NCBI RefSeq assembly: GCF_001534665.1
Contig: NZ_CP013920.1
Span: 434,001-498,000, forward strand
Length of the DNA stretch: 64,000 nucleotides
Direction: 5' to 3'
Source: Candidatus Arsenophonus lipoptenae
GTDB lineage: Bacteria; Pseudomonadota; Gammaproteobacteria; Enterobacterales; Enterobacteriaceae
Made by a program: the position numbers and the translations under genes. Of the stretch, positions 20,100 through 31,418 are shown in pieces. The notes beneath the pieces were generated by a model that was not told the origin of the DNA, searched no databases, and saw only the letters and a list, made by a program, of their open reading frames with translations. Positions within the stretch are counted from its first letter, which is position 1, and the number at the start of each line of letters is the position of its first letter.

Positions 20100-20140
20100 T
20101 AATTAACATTAAACTATCCATAATAGTTTAATGTTAATTA
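20100..20140. repeat. 18-bp perfect inverted repeat, 5-nt loop
   Basis: Arms 20100-20117 and 20123-20140 are exact reverse complements around CCATA. There is no clear T-tract after it, so a terminator role for lpxH (200 bp upstream) is only possible. Confidence 0.85.
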
Positions 20141-20641
20141 ATATATATTATATATTGTATTATAATACATCTCAATCTTAGTACAAAAATACTTTTGTTT
20201 TTTGCTAAAAAATTATTTTTATAAATAGATAGATTAAAGAATTTAAAATAAATAAAAAATACATTTTAAAAAAAATTAATAACAAAATAGTCAATATATA
20301 TATTGATTACTTTAATTAATATTTTATATACAATATTTAATCTTAACTATTTTAAATTTACTATAGTAAATATTTATAAATAATACAATATTTCATATTG
20401 TTATATAACAATATATACATATATGAATTAATAATAAATTAATATTTAAATTTTTAATAAAAATTTAAATATTAAAAATTGATATTTATTAATTTTATAA
20501 TGGCTAGTAAAATTTTAAATAAATTAAAAACTAAAAATAAAAATATTAATTTTATTTACTTTTTTATATAAAGCAGAGATTAAATCTAATATTTAATTAA
20601 ATATTAATAGATAAAAATTATATTTAATTAAAATATTATTA

Positions 20642-20684
20642 TTTATCCATTCATAATATTTTAATAATATTATGAATGGATAAA
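20642..20684. repeat. 19-bp perfect inverted repeat, 5-nt loop
   Basis: Arms 20642-20660 and 20666-20684 pair perfectly around TTAAT. The stem includes ATCCATTCATAATATT. It lies 212 bp before ybaL. Confidence 0.85.
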
Positions 20685-20896
20685 ATTGTTTGATTTATTA
20701 TTAATTTTAAAAAATTATTATTTTAAAAAATTATTTTTGACATTCATAATTTTTCTAAATTTTTTCTAAGAAATAGATCCACTAATAAATATTAGTAATC
20801 AGAATTTATATAATGGTATAATATAAAAATATCAATTGTAAAATAAATTTATATTTTAGAAGTAAATTATCATGTAATCCAAAAAGAGGAAATTTA

Positions 20897-22558
20897 ATGG
20901 ATTATTCAGCATCATCGCTTATTACTACCATTGTTGGTGGTTTAACTCTTGCTTATTTATTTGGTATGATAGCACAAAGATTAAGAGTATCACCTTTAAT
21001 AGGCTATTTATTAGCTGGTGTAATTATTGGCCCATTTACACCTGGTTTTGTTGCAAATACTAATTTAGCAAGTGAATTAGCTGAAATCGGTGTAATATTA
21101 TTAATGTTTGGTGTTGGATTGCATTTTTCTTTGAAAGATCTTTTATCAGTAAAATCAGTTGCTATTCCTGGAGCAATAGCTCAAATAATTACTGCAACAT
21201 TATTAGGGTTAGCTTTAGCAATGATATTTGGTTGGGGATTATTTGCTGGAACTGTTTTCGGTCTTTGTCTATCAACAGCAAGTACTGTAGTTCTTTTAAG
21301 AGCGTTAGAAGAACGTCAATTAATTTATAGTAAACGCGGTAAAATTGCTATTGGTTGGTTAATTGTAGAAGATTTAGTGATGGTTTTGACTTTAGTATTA
21401 CTACCGTGTATTTCTGATATTGTAGATAGTAATAATTCTAGTTTTAATGATCTAATAATAAAATTAATTTTTACAGTAAGTAAAGTCATTATTTTTATTA
21501 TCATTACACTTCTTATTGGGAGAAAACTTATTCCATGGATGTTAGCCCGTACTGCAGCAACTGGCTCTCGTGAATTATTTACATTAGCTGTGTTAGTACT
21601 AGCTCTTGGTATTGCTTATACTGCTGTTACGTTATTTAACGCTTCTTTTGCCCTTGGAGCATTTTTTGCTGGCATGATATTAAATGAATCTGAATTAAGT
21701 CATCGAGCTGCGCAAGATACTTTACCTTTACGGGATGCATTTGCTGTTTTATTCTTTGTATCAGTTGGTATGATTTTTAATCCAATTATATTGATAGAGT
21801 TTCCTATTGCTATATTAGCTGTATTAGCTATTATTACTATTGGTAAATCATTAGCAGCATTAATTTTAATGAGATTATTTGGGCATAGTCATTGTAATGC
21901 TTTGACTATTGCTATAAGTTTAGCACAAATAGGCGAATTTTCTTTTATTTTATCTGGTATTGGATTTACTCTTCATGTATTTGATAATAAAGCTTTAAAT
22001 TTAGTAATTGCTGGTGCAATAATATCTATTATGATTAATCCATTACTATTTAGTTTACTAGATCGTTACTTAAAGAAAACTGAAACAGTAGATGAAGAAT
22101 TATTAGAAGAAAGTCAAGAGGAAATTAAAGTTATACAAATTCCTGTCGATATTTGTGGTCATGCTATCATAGTAGGTTATGGCCGTGTTGGTACTATTTT
22201 AGCTAAAAAGTTACGTCAAAAAAATATTCCATTAGTTATTATTGAAAATACACGTGCACGATTTGAGGAATTATCTAGAAATGGGTTTCGTTCATTAATT
22301 GGTAATGCTGTAAGTAAAACTTTAATGAGGTTGGCTCGTATAGATTGTGCTCAGACACTTTTGTTAACTATCCCAAATGGTTATGAAGCAGGACAAATTG
22401 TTGAAAAAGCTCGATTATTAAATCCTGATCTTACCATTATTGTGCGAGCCCATTATGATGATGAAATTAGATATATTAGCGAACGTGGTGCAAATCATAT
22501 CGTAGTTTGCGAACATGAAATTGCTAAGACTATGGCGCATTTTTTGACTGACAATTAA
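20897..22558 (+). CDS. ybaL: Putative cation/proton antiporter YbaL (CPA2 family with TrkA-N domain)
   Basis: A monovalent cation:proton antiporter-2 family membrane protein related to KefB/KefC; the physiological role of YbaL is not settled. It has 553 residues (E. coli 558). About 12 hydrophobic segments cover residues 1-390 and include LLAGVIIGPFTPGF, the conserved GVGLHFSLKDL, CLSTASTVVLLRALEER and SVGMIFNP. A cytosolic Rossmann TrkA-N domain begins around residue 415 (HAIIVGYGRVGTILAK). The start is supported by AGAGGA 7 bp upstream. It lies near hemH, as in E. coli (hemH-aes-gsk-ybaL); aes and gsk are gone. It is unusually well conserved for this region. Confidence 0.93.
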   Translation: MDYSASSLITTIVGGLTLAYLFGMIAQRLRVSPLIGYLLAGVIIGPFTPGFVANTNLASELAEIGVILLMFGVGLHFSLKDLLSVKSVAIPGAIAQIITATLLGLALAMIFGWGLFAGTVFGLCLSTASTVVLLRALEERQLIYSKRGKIAIGWLIVEDLVMVLTLVLLPCISDIVDSNNSSFNDLIIKLIFTVSKVIIFIIITLLIGRKLIPWMLARTAATGSRELFTLAVLVLALGIAYTAVTLFNASFALGAFFAGMILNESELSHRAAQDTLPLRDAFAVLFFVSVGMIFNPIILIEFPIAILAVLAIITIGKSLAALILMRLFGHSHCNALTIAISLAQIGEFSFILSGIGFTLHVFDNKALNLVIAGAIISIMINPLLFSLLDRYLKKTETVDEELLEESQEEIKVIQIPVDICGHAIIVGYGRVGTILAKKLRQKNIPLVIIENTRARFEELSRNGFRSLIGNAVSKTLMRLARIDCAQTLLLTIPNGYEAGQIVEKARLLNPDLTIIVRAHYDDEIRYISERGANHIVVCEHEIAKTMAHFLTDN

Positions 22559-22872
22559 AATTTTATAAAAATATTTTATTTTTATAAAATTTTATCATAA
22601 ATAGTTTCTGTTATTAATTAAATAATGGATATTTTTATTAATAGTTATTGAAATATAATATTTTAAGATATTTAAAATTATTAAATATTGAAATTCTAAT
22701 AAATTAAAAATAATAAAATAAATATAATAGATATCATATAATAAAAATATTAATTATTTTATCTAAAAAAATAATAGTATAATTTAGTGAAATTTTATAA
22801 TTTTATAATTAATTATTTTTATTAAGTTTATAGCAATTAACAAATATTAATAATATTAAATTAATAAATTAT
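22559..22872. other. Convergent spacer between ybaL and hemH
   Basis: 314 bp of A/T-rich DNA with short repetitive A/T words. No gene or strong terminator is recognised. Confidence 0.4.
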
Positions 22873-23829
22873 TTATATTTTATTTATAATCAATTTAGTC
22901 ATTAATATAATATGATTTTTTGTTGCATTTAATGCAGGTATATAATGAAATTGTTCACCACCATATTTGAGGAATAGATCTTTATTTCTTATAGATATTT
23001 CCCATAATGTCTCTAGAGAATCTACTGAAAAACCAGGACACAAAATTTGTACATGTTTGATATTATTTTTAGCTAAAAATTTTAGTATAGTATTTGTATA
23101 TGGTTTTGTCCATTTTCTATAACCAAATTTTGATTGATAAGCCATTATTATTTGATGAGTAGGAAATTTAATTAATTTACTAAATAAATAAGTCGTTAAT
23201 TCACATTGTTTTGGATAAATATCACCTTTTTTTTCATAATATTTAGGTATACCATGATAAGAAAGTATTAATCTTTCAGGTATACCATATTTTTTAAAGC
23301 TTAATTCAACTGATTTCTTTAATATTTCAATATAATAAGGATGATCAGCATAGCTACGAATAAAATTAATTCTTGGTATAATCTGATATTTCTTTAATAT
23401 TTTAATGATCATATCAAACACTACTGCAGTAGTAGAATTAGAATATTGTGGGTAAAGTGGTAAGATTATGATATTTTCAACTTTTTTAGTTAAAAGTTTA
23501 TTAATTGCTTCTGAAATTGGTAGCATCCCATAACTCATCCCTAATTCTACAGGTATATTTGATAGTTTTTTTTTCAGTTCAATTTTTTGTTGTAAGCTAT
23601 AAATTAATAGTGGAGATCCTTCTTTAGTCCAAATTGATTCATATAGTTTAGCTAATTTAGGTGATCTTAATGGCAAAATTATTAAATGCAATAATAATTT
23701 CCAAATTATTGGTGAAAAATTTATAATTCTAATATCACTGAGAAATTCTGCTAAGAACTTTTTTACAGCTTCTGTATTAGCAGCCTTTGGAGTACCTAGA
23801 TTAACTAATAATACACCGTACCTTTTAAT
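22873..23829 (-). CDS. hemH: Ferrochelatase, probably starting at ATT
   Basis: Inserts Fe2+ into protoporphyrin IX, the last step of haem synthesis. The frame open from 23829 gives 318 residues (E. coli 320). It includes the conserved N-terminus VLLVNLGTP, then LPLRSPKLAKLY, the catalytic LSYHGIP (His about 192), CPGFSVDSLETLWEI and YIPALNAT. There is no ATG or GTG at the N-terminus. The codon at the expected place is ATT (23827-23829), five bases after a good AGGAG. A stop codon lies in frame a few codons upstream. The internal TTG at 23691 would delete the first 46 conserved residues, so I do not use it. A non-standard start or recent damage are both possible. Confidence 0.85.
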   Translation of the reverse strand: MKRYGVLLVNLGTPKAANTEAVKKFLAEFLSDIRIINFSPIIWKLLLHLIILPLRSPKLAKLYESIWTKEGSPLLIYSLQQKIELKKKLSNIPVELGMSYGMLPISEAINKLLTKKVENIIILPLYPQYSNSTTAVVFDMIIKILKKYQIIPRINFIRSYADHPYYIEILKKSVELSFKKYGIPERLILSYHGIPKYYEKKGDIYPKQCELTTYLFSKLIKFPTHQIIMAYQSKFGYRKWTKPYTNTILKFLAKNNIKHVQILCPGFSVDSLETLWEISIRNKDLFLKYGGEQFHYIPALNATKNHIILMTKLIINKI

Positions 23830-23956
23830 ATCAACTCCTATTTATATTTATAAAAGTTATAATTTGTTAATTATAATAATAAAAAAATAAAATAGTAATC
23901 TATTTTAGATAACTTTAATTAATAAATTTAACATTTAAATATTAATTTTTTTATAA

Positions 23957-24601
23957 TTAACCTAAAATTTTAAATAATTTTTTACTTATTTTTTTTATAG
24001 AAAAACTAGCATTTAATTTAAAATATTTTACATTAGTTATATAGGATTCATGACGATAATACTCAATTAATGGCTTAGTGAACTTATGATACTCTATTAA
24101 TCGTTTACGAACTACAGCTTCTTTATCATCTGGGCGAATAATTAATTTTTCACCAGTAATATCATCTTTATTTTCTATTTTTGGTGGATTAAATTTTATA
24201 TGATAAACTCGCCCAGATGGTATATGAATGCGGCGACCTATAATACGTTCAATGATTATTTCATCAGAAATATCGAATTCAAATACATAGTCAATTGATA
24301 TATTTATATTTTTTATAGCTTTTGCTTGTGGTATTGTTCGTGGAAATCCATCTAATATAAAGCCTTTTTGATAATTATGATTTGCTAAATAATTTTTAAT
24401 TAAATTAATAACTAATTCATCTTTAATATAATCACCTTTATCCATTAATTTTTTTGTTTTTATATCTAAATGTATATTTTTATTTGCAGCATTGCGTAAT
24501 ATATCACCAATAGAAATTTTTTGAATATCGTATTTTTGTCTAATTAATTGAGCTTGAGTTCCTTTACCAGAACCTGGAGCTCCTAGGAAAATAATACGCA
24601 T
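23957..24601 (-). CDS. adk: Adenylate kinase
   Basis: Interconverts ATP + AMP and 2 ADP. At 214 residues it has the E. coli length. The P-loop GAPGSGKGTQ is at residues 7-16, followed by the AMP-binding region ISIGDILR, GFILDGFPRT, the long-form LID domain starting GRRIHIPSGRVYH, and RPDDKEAVVRKRL. The order hemH-adk-htpG on the minus strand follows E. coli. Adk matters more if the genome indeed lacks ATP synthase and relies on substrate-level phosphorylation. Confidence 0.97.
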   Translation of the reverse strand: MRIIFLGAPGSGKGTQAQLIRQKYDIQKISIGDILRNAANKNIHLDIKTKKLMDKGDYIKDELVINLIKNYLANHNYQKGFILDGFPRTIPQAKAIKNINISIDYVFEFDISDEIIIERIIGRRIHIPSGRVYHIKFNPPKIENKDDITGEKLIIRPDDKEAVVRKRLIEYHKFTKPLIEYYRHESYITNVKYFKLNASFSIKKISKKLFKILG

Positions 24602-24778
24602 TATGTATAGCCTCTAGTTGTCTTATTTTTAAGATTTGACAACAAATATACAATAGTAACATATATTATTAAAAAAGTATATAAATAAAACTACACAAAA
24701 AAATTTTGAATATTATTAACATAACTAATTATAACTATCTATAGTTAGTTATAGTAATTTACTAATAAATTATTATAT

Positions 24779-26650
24779 TCAACTTAAAAATAATTTATTC
24801 ATACGATCAATAAATTCATTTGGATTATCTAAACTTCCTTTCTCAATAAATAAAGCTTGATCTAATAATATTTTTATCCATTCGAAAAATAATTTGTCAT
24901 CTGTTATTTTAATGGTTTTTTGTACTAATGGATGTTCTGGATTTAACTCAAAATTATATTTTAATTCTGGTGTTGCTTGTCCTGCTACAGAAAATAATTT
25001 TGCCATTTGTGTACTCATATCATTAGCATCAGTTGTAACTATTGCAGGAGTTTCTGTTAAACGATAAGTTAATTTGACTTCTTTTACTTGATCACCTAAT
25101 GTATTTTTTACACGCTGAATGAAAGGTCTTAATTGTTTATCTATTTCTATTTGTTTTTCCTTATCTTCATTTGTTAATTTTTCTAATGATTCATCTATTT
25201 TACTAATAGACTGAAAAGATTTACCTTCAAATTCTGGTAAATAATTCATCATCCATTCATCTATTCGATCAGAAAGTAGTAAAACTTCGATTCCTTTTTT
25301 ACGAAATAATTCTAAATGAGGGCTATTTTTTGCTGAAATATAATTATCAGCAGTTATGTAATAAATTTTTTTTTGATTACCATTAACTATTCTATTTATA
25401 TAATCTTCTAAAGAGACATTTTGTATATTATTGTTATTATATGTTGATGAAAATCTTAATAATCTTGAAATAGTTTTTTTATTAATTGTATCTTCAGCAA
25501 TGCCTTCTTTTAATACTAATCCAAACTCATTCCAAAATTTTTGGTATTTTTCTATATCTTTTTTGGATAATTTTTCTAATATTTGTAATATACGTTTTGT
25601 TAAGGAAATACGCAAATTCTTAACAAGATCGCTATCCTGTAAAACTTCTCTTGAAATATTTAATGGCAAGTCATTACAATCTACTACCCCACGAATGAAA
25701 CGCAAATAATGTGGCATAAACTGATCAGCTTGATCCATAATAAAAACGCGATGAACGTAAAGTTTTAAACCATTTTTATTATCTCTATTCCATAAATCTA
25801 CAGGAGCTTTGGTAGGTATATATAGTAGATTTATATATTCTTGTTTACCCTCTACTTTATTATGAATCCATATCAAAGGATCACTATAATCATGGGAAAT
25901 ATTTTTATAAAATTCTTTATATTCTTTATCGCTAATTTCTTTTTTATTACGAGTCCATATAGCTTCAGACTTATTAATTTTTTCCCAAGTAATAATGCCA
26001 TTTTTTTCATTTTTATTAGCTATTTCTATAGGAAGAGTAATATGATCTGAATATTTACTGATTATTGAACGCAAACGCCATGTATCTAAAAATTCAGATT
26101 GATCTTCACGTAAATGTAATATGATTTCAGTACCACGATCTATTTTTTCAATATCAGCAATTGTATATTCACCTTCCCCATATGATTGCCAAAAAACTCC
26201 TTTGTCAGTAGTATTGCCCGCCGATCTTGTTCGCACTGTTACTTGATCAGCGACTATAAAAACCGAATAAAAACCAACACCAAATTGACCAATTAATTGA
26301 CTATCTTTTGCTTTATCTTTGCCTAATGATTTTAAAAATGTTTTTGTGCCTGATTGAGCTATAGTACCTAAATTATCGATAACTTCTGTTCTAGTCATCC
26401 CAATACCATTATCAGTAATGGATAATAATTTTTTATCTTTATCAATAGAAATTCTAACTTTTAAATCGCCATCATTTTCATAAAGATCAGATTTAGAAAG
26501 AGCTTTAAAACGTAATTTATCTGCTGCATCAGATGCATTAGAAATTAGTTCACGTAAAAAAATTTCTTTATTAGAATAAAGAGAATGAATCATTAATTGT
26601 AGTAATTGTTTTACTTCTGATTGAAAGCCACGAATTTCTTGTTCTTTCAT
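24779..26650 (-). CDS. htpG: Hsp90-family chaperone HtpG
   Basis: ATP-dependent homodimeric chaperone. It has 623 residues (E. coli 624). The N-terminal GHKL ATPase domain has [31 protein letters not shown] and [10 protein letters not shown]. The middle domain contains the catalytic arginine in [11 protein letters not shown], and the dimerisation domain completes the protein. It starts at ATG after TTGAGGAAA. A canonical heat-shock promoter lies just upstream (26699-26726). recR, between htpG and ybaB in E. coli, is missing. Confidence 0.97.
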   Translation of the reverse strand: MKEQEIRGFQSEVKQLLQLMIHSLYSNKEIFLRELISNASDAADKLRFKALSKSDLYENDGDLKVRISIDKDKKLLSITDNGIGMTRTEVIDNLGTIAQSGTKTFLKSLGKDKAKDSQLIGQFGVGFYSVFIVADQVTVRTRSAGNTTDKGVFWQSYGEGEYTIADIEKIDRGTEIILHLREDQSEFLDTWRLRSIISKYSDHITLPIEIANKNEKNGIITWEKINKSEAIWTRNKKEISDKEYKEFYKNISHDYSDPLIWIHNKVEGKQEYINLLYIPTKAPVDLWNRDNKNGLKLYVHRVFIMDQADQFMPHYLRFIRGVVDCNDLPLNISREVLQDSDLVKNLRISLTKRILQILEKLSKKDIEKYQKFWNEFGLVLKEGIAEDTINKKTISRLLRFSSTYNNNNIQNVSLEDYINRIVNGNQKKIYYITADNYISAKNSPHLELFRKKGIEVLLLSDRIDEWMMNYLPEFEGKSFQSISKIDESLEKLTNEDKEKQIEIDKQLRPFIQRVKNTLGDQVKEVKLTYRLTETPAIVTTDANDMSTQMAKLFSVAGQATPELKYNFELNPEHPLVQKTIKITDDKLFFEWIKILLDQALFIEKGSLDNPNEFIDRMNKLFLS

Positions 26651-26698
26651 ATTTATTAAATTTCCTCAAATGTTAAAAATTTCTACGATTATGGAATC

Positions 26699-26726
26699 AG
26701 ATGGGGTATAAATTGAAAAATTCAAG
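26699..26726 (-). promoter_or_regulatory. Sigma-32 heat-shock promoter of htpG
   Basis: On the minus strand CTTGAA (26721-26726) and CCCCATCT (26699-26706) are separated by 14 bp, a full match to the RpoH consensus. It lies about 50 bp upstream of the htpG start. The GC-rich -10 box stands out in surrounding DNA that is nearly all A/T, so it must be selected. Confidence 0.9.
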
Positions 26727-27015
26727 GTTTTTATAAAAAAGAGTTAATAAAAATATTTTTAATTAGTTATAAAAAAATAATATCTAATTATTGATTTATA
26801 TCTGATTTATAAATTTTTTTAATATAATAAGTACAGTTTTTTGACTAATTTTAGTTATAAGATTTAATTTTAATTTTTTAAAAATAAAATAACATCGATG
26901 AAAATAACTTCATATGATGCATATGAATAATGCATATCTAAATTAAACGTTTTACAAAAAAAATCATTAAGTATTAGAAATTTGCTATGTTTTTATAATA
27001 CGTATTTAAAATTTA
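26727..27015. other. Spacer between htpG promoter and ybaB; recR absent
   Basis: About 290 bp where recR would be expected. No RecR fragment is recognisable. Confidence 0.4.
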
Positions 27016-27345
27016 TCAAGATGGTATTTTAAAGTTTAAAGGTAATGTTATTCCATTAGATATATTAGCCATTTTCTCTTTTTGTATCTTTTCTATATTA
27101 TTTACTGCATTATTAAAAGCAGCAGCAATAAGATCTTCTAAGATATCTTTATCATCTAATAGCAAAGTAGGATCAATTTCAATTTTACGGCAATTATGTA
27201 TACCATTAATAGTAACTTTAATGAGACCTGCACCAGATTCTCCTATAACCTCTATATTAGCAATTTCTTCTTGTACTTTTTGCATTTTTTCTTGCATTTG
27301 TTGAGCTTGTTGCATTAAATTACTTAATCCAGTATTATTAAACAT
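27016..27345 (-). CDS. ybaB: YbaB/EbfC nucleoid-associated protein
   Basis: A small dimeric DNA-binding protein of the YbaB/EbfC family, encoded beside dnaX-recR in many bacteria. At 109 residues it has exactly the E. coli length. The N-terminal helix [21 protein letters not shown] and the core [26 protein letters not shown] are conserved, as is [11 protein letters not shown]. It keeps the dnaX-ybaB order. The spacer to dnaX is 803 bp, where in E. coli it is short. Confidence 0.95.
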   Translation of the reverse strand: MFNNTGLSNLMQQAQQMQEKMQKVQEEIANIEVIGESGAGLIKVTINGIHNCRKIEIDPTLLLDDKDILEDLIAAAFNNAVNNIEKIQKEKMANISNGITLPLNFKIPS

Positions 27346-28148
27346 AATATTCTCATTTTATGATGTATTGATTAATCAATTATTATATATATTTAATTTA
27401 AAATATATATAAAACGATAAACGCCTTTTGTTTTATATCAAAATAATAATTTTGAGTAATTATTTTATTTAAAATGTTAATTTTTTTGTTTTTACCTTAT
27501 CTTAATTATTCTTAATTATTTTTTATCATCTTATTTAAATTATGGATTTTATTTGTCTACTAATCTACTAATCTCTACTAATCTATAAAATCATAGCTTA
27601 CTGCTAGTACTATAATTAATTTAAATTATAAATTAATCTTAAATTTAAATAAGATTTACTTAATCATACTTTATAAGTATGATATCATTTTTGATATTTT
27701 TGAAATTTTCCAGTTAATGTACAGTACATTAATTACAACTTCTATAATTTAAAAATAATTTTATGATGGTAGTATTAGATCTGGTTTTATAATTTCCTTT
27801 TATTTTTGATACAATTACTTGTTTTTAATTTTTTATTATCATTTGTATTTATATAAAATTATTTTATTATTAGTTATATCAACAACAAATCATAAAGATT
27901 AATCATGTTATTTTAATAATGCCGGTATTTTTTAGTTTTTATACAATATATTATAGTGTATTATTATGCTAATACAATATTTTATTTATTTATTTTGTAA
28001 ATTTTTTTGTAATTATAAAATTTTTTTATAGCAAGATGCAATCATTTTATTAATGATTGATTGTTTTTAACATCCTGATTATGTAGTATTCTACCAATTA
28101 TTATTGTATTAATAATTTTATTAATATAATAATAATATTAGAAAATCC
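27346..28148. other. Non-coding region where the dnaX 3' half is expected
   Basis: 803 bp between the dnaX stop and ybaB. This equals about 267 codons, close to the ~280 codons that a full tau subunit has beyond residue 364. I find no convincing translated remnant of tau domains IV-V. It has small palindromes (27663-27683, 27714-27732 and 28043-28063). Confidence 0.45.
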
Positions 28149-29243
28149 CTAATTAACGTTAGGCTTAAATGCTAATGCACGTAATAATGTCATTTCAACT
28201 CCTATGCGCTTTTCTGGAGCATATGGAAGTTCTTTACGTCCAATTAACAAAATTTGATAATACAGTTGTAAATCAGTTGGTGTAATTGAACGTGCTAGTA
28301 ATCTTAATCTTTCCTCTATTGGGGAAATAATATTTTGTATGCTCATAGGTAAAAGTTGGATCATTGCTATTCTATGAATTAGTGATAACATTTGAATAAT
28401 AACTTGTTCCCAATCTATTCCTTGTAAAGAAAGTTCTGCTATTAAAGCCATTGTTTTTTTTCCATCAGAATGTACAATAGATTCAATAATATCTAGTGGT
28501 TGATTATCATCTAATATACTTAACATTTTTTTTACTAAGTCTAAAATAATTTTTCCATTACCTATAGCAATAGCTTGATCAGTTAAACTTAATGCATCTC
28601 GTAAACTACCATCAGCTGCTTTAGCAATTAATTGACAAGCACTCGGCTCACTTAATATTTTTTCTGCTGATAAAACTTTTTCTAATTGATTACTAATTTG
28701 ATCAATATTTAGTGTTTTTAAGTGAAATTGTATGCAACGTGATAAAACAGTAATAGGTAATTTCTGTGGGTCTGTAGTTGCTAATATAAATTTCACATGT
28801 TCAGGTGGTTCTTCTAGTGTTTTTAGGAATGCGTTAAAACTATATCTAGATAACATATGTACTTCATCAATTAAATATATTTTGAAACGTCCATTTATAG
28901 GTGCATATTGAACATTATCTAATAAATCTCTAGTATCTTCAACTTTAGTACGAGAAGCTGCATCAATTTCAATTAAATCAATAAATTTCCCATACTTGAT
29001 TTCAAGACAGTTACTACATTTATTGCAAGGATTTTTGTTTATACCAGATCTACAATTAAGACTTTTAGCGAATAATCTAGCAATAGTAGTTTTGCCTACC
29101 CCTCTAGTTCCAGAAAATAGATATGCATGATGTAGTCGTTTTTGTTGTAAACTATTTTTAATAGCAATTAAAATATGTTGTTGACCTACTACATCATTAA
29201 ATGTTTGAGGACGCCATTTACGAGCAAGTACTTGATAATTCAT
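28149..29243 (-). CDS. dnaX: DNA polymerase III clamp-loader subunit DnaX, short gamma-like form
   Basis: Motor subunit of the clamp loader. It has 364 residues where E. coli tau has 643 and gamma 431. Domains I-III are complete: MNYQVLARKWRPQTF, Walker A GTRGVGKTT (about 45-53), a zinc module with CNKCSNC, the DEVHMLS Walker B, the SRC motif, and the oligomerisation domain ending ELPYAPEKRIGVEMTLLRALAFKP. The protein stops just after domain III, so the tau parts that bind DnaB helicase and the polymerase alpha subunit are missing. No A-rich frameshift site is present. I recall similar short DnaX proteins from other reduced symbionts such as Buchnera. Confidence 0.95.
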   Translation of the reverse strand: MNYQVLARKWRPQTFNDVVGQQHILIAIKNSLQQKRLHHAYLFSGTRGVGKTTIARLFAKSLNCRSGINKNPCNKCSNCLEIKYGKFIDLIEIDAASRTKVEDTRDLLDNVQYAPINGRFKIYLIDEVHMLSRYSFNAFLKTLEEPPEHVKFILATTDPQKLPITVLSRCIQFHLKTLNIDQISNQLEKVLSAEKILSEPSACQLIAKAADGSLRDALSLTDQAIAIGNGKIILDLVKKMLSILDDNQPLDIIESIVHSDGKKTMALIAELSLQGIDWEQVIIQMLSLIHRIAMIQLLPMSIQNIISPIEERLRLLARSITPTDLQLYYQILLIGRKELPYAPEKRIGVEMTLLRALAFKPNVN

Positions 29244-29884
29244 GATTTCTTAAATAACTATTTAATTAATTCTATTTATGATCTTAACTACTAGTTAAAC
29301 TAATTTAAATAATTAACATAATTAAATGTATTAAATTATGTTAATATAGCATTTAGTAATAAGTGGGATGAATATCACTTAATTTCTTTTGATTTTAAAA
29401 ATTTTATACTTAATTTTATCATAAAATCATAATATGAAAAATATAAATTATAAATTAAATTTATTCAAATATTTTTATCATATGAATTGGCTTTCATATT
29501 TTTAGAATAGTTTATTTATTGATTATGTTAAATTTATATCTGATATATAATAGATTATTAATAATGACAATTATTTTAATTATAAAAAATAATATTAATT
29601 TATAGAAATACAATAATTTTAAATATTATTTAGATAAAAAATAAATATATAATATAAAAATTTTTTAGTTTACTGTAATTTAATCAAATATAATTTTTGG
29701 TAATATTTAATATTAAAATAATATAGATATAATAATAGTTACTTTTTATAAAAATAAAAAATGATAATTATTACAATAATTGTTGTGGTATATTCTTTAT
29801 ATATATTTATTCAATAATTATAAAATTTAGATATCATTAAATATATTTAATTTATTATTTTCAATTTTTGAATTTGATTTATAT
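29244..29884. other. Spacer between dnaX and tadA
   Basis: About 640 bp of A/T-rich DNA. apt lies upstream of dnaX in E. coli; I see no trace of it or of any RNA gene. Confidence 0.4.
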
Positions 29885-31368
<1,484 letters not shown>

Positions 31369-31407
31369 GACATATATTATGTCATGAATCAATTTTTAAA
31401 ATTGATT
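31369..31407 (+). promoter_or_regulatory. Two palindromes in the alaS leader
   Basis: GACATATATTATGTC (31369-31383) is a perfect dyad with a 3-base centre. AATCAATTTT/AAAATTGATT (31387-31407) is a 10-bp dyad around one T. Together they fill the 50 bp before the alaS ribosome site (AGGA), and TTGACA at 31367-31372 overlaps the first. E. coli AlaRS is known to repress its own gene by binding a palindrome near the start; a similar role here is inference. Confidence 0.45.
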
Positions 31408-31418
31408 TTAGGATAAAT

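Larger units (their letters stand above)
19905..20896. other. Long empty spacer with two perfect hairpins
   Basis: About 1 kb between lpxH and ybaL with no recognisable gene remnant. It contains two long perfect inverted repeats (20100-20140 and 20642-20684). The ybaL ribosome site lies at its right end. Confidence 0.5.

Noticed and set aside
22873..23691. N-truncated ferrochelatase starting at TTG
   Set aside because: The same frame continues upstream with conserved ferrochelatase residues and a ribosome site before ATT.
25431..26050. Plus-strand open frames (about 92 and 69 codons) inside htpG
   Set aside because: They lie antisense within the well-conserved htpG gene, have no ribosome site and resemble no family.
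27560..27590. CTACTAAT tandem words near 27.56 kb
   Set aside because: Only two to three imperfect copies in A/T-rich spacer; compatible with simple slippage and no further signal.
28149..28200. Programmed frameshift in dnaX producing tau and gamma
   Set aside because: No slippery A-run with a downstream hairpin is present at the end of the short frame, and no continuing frame exists.
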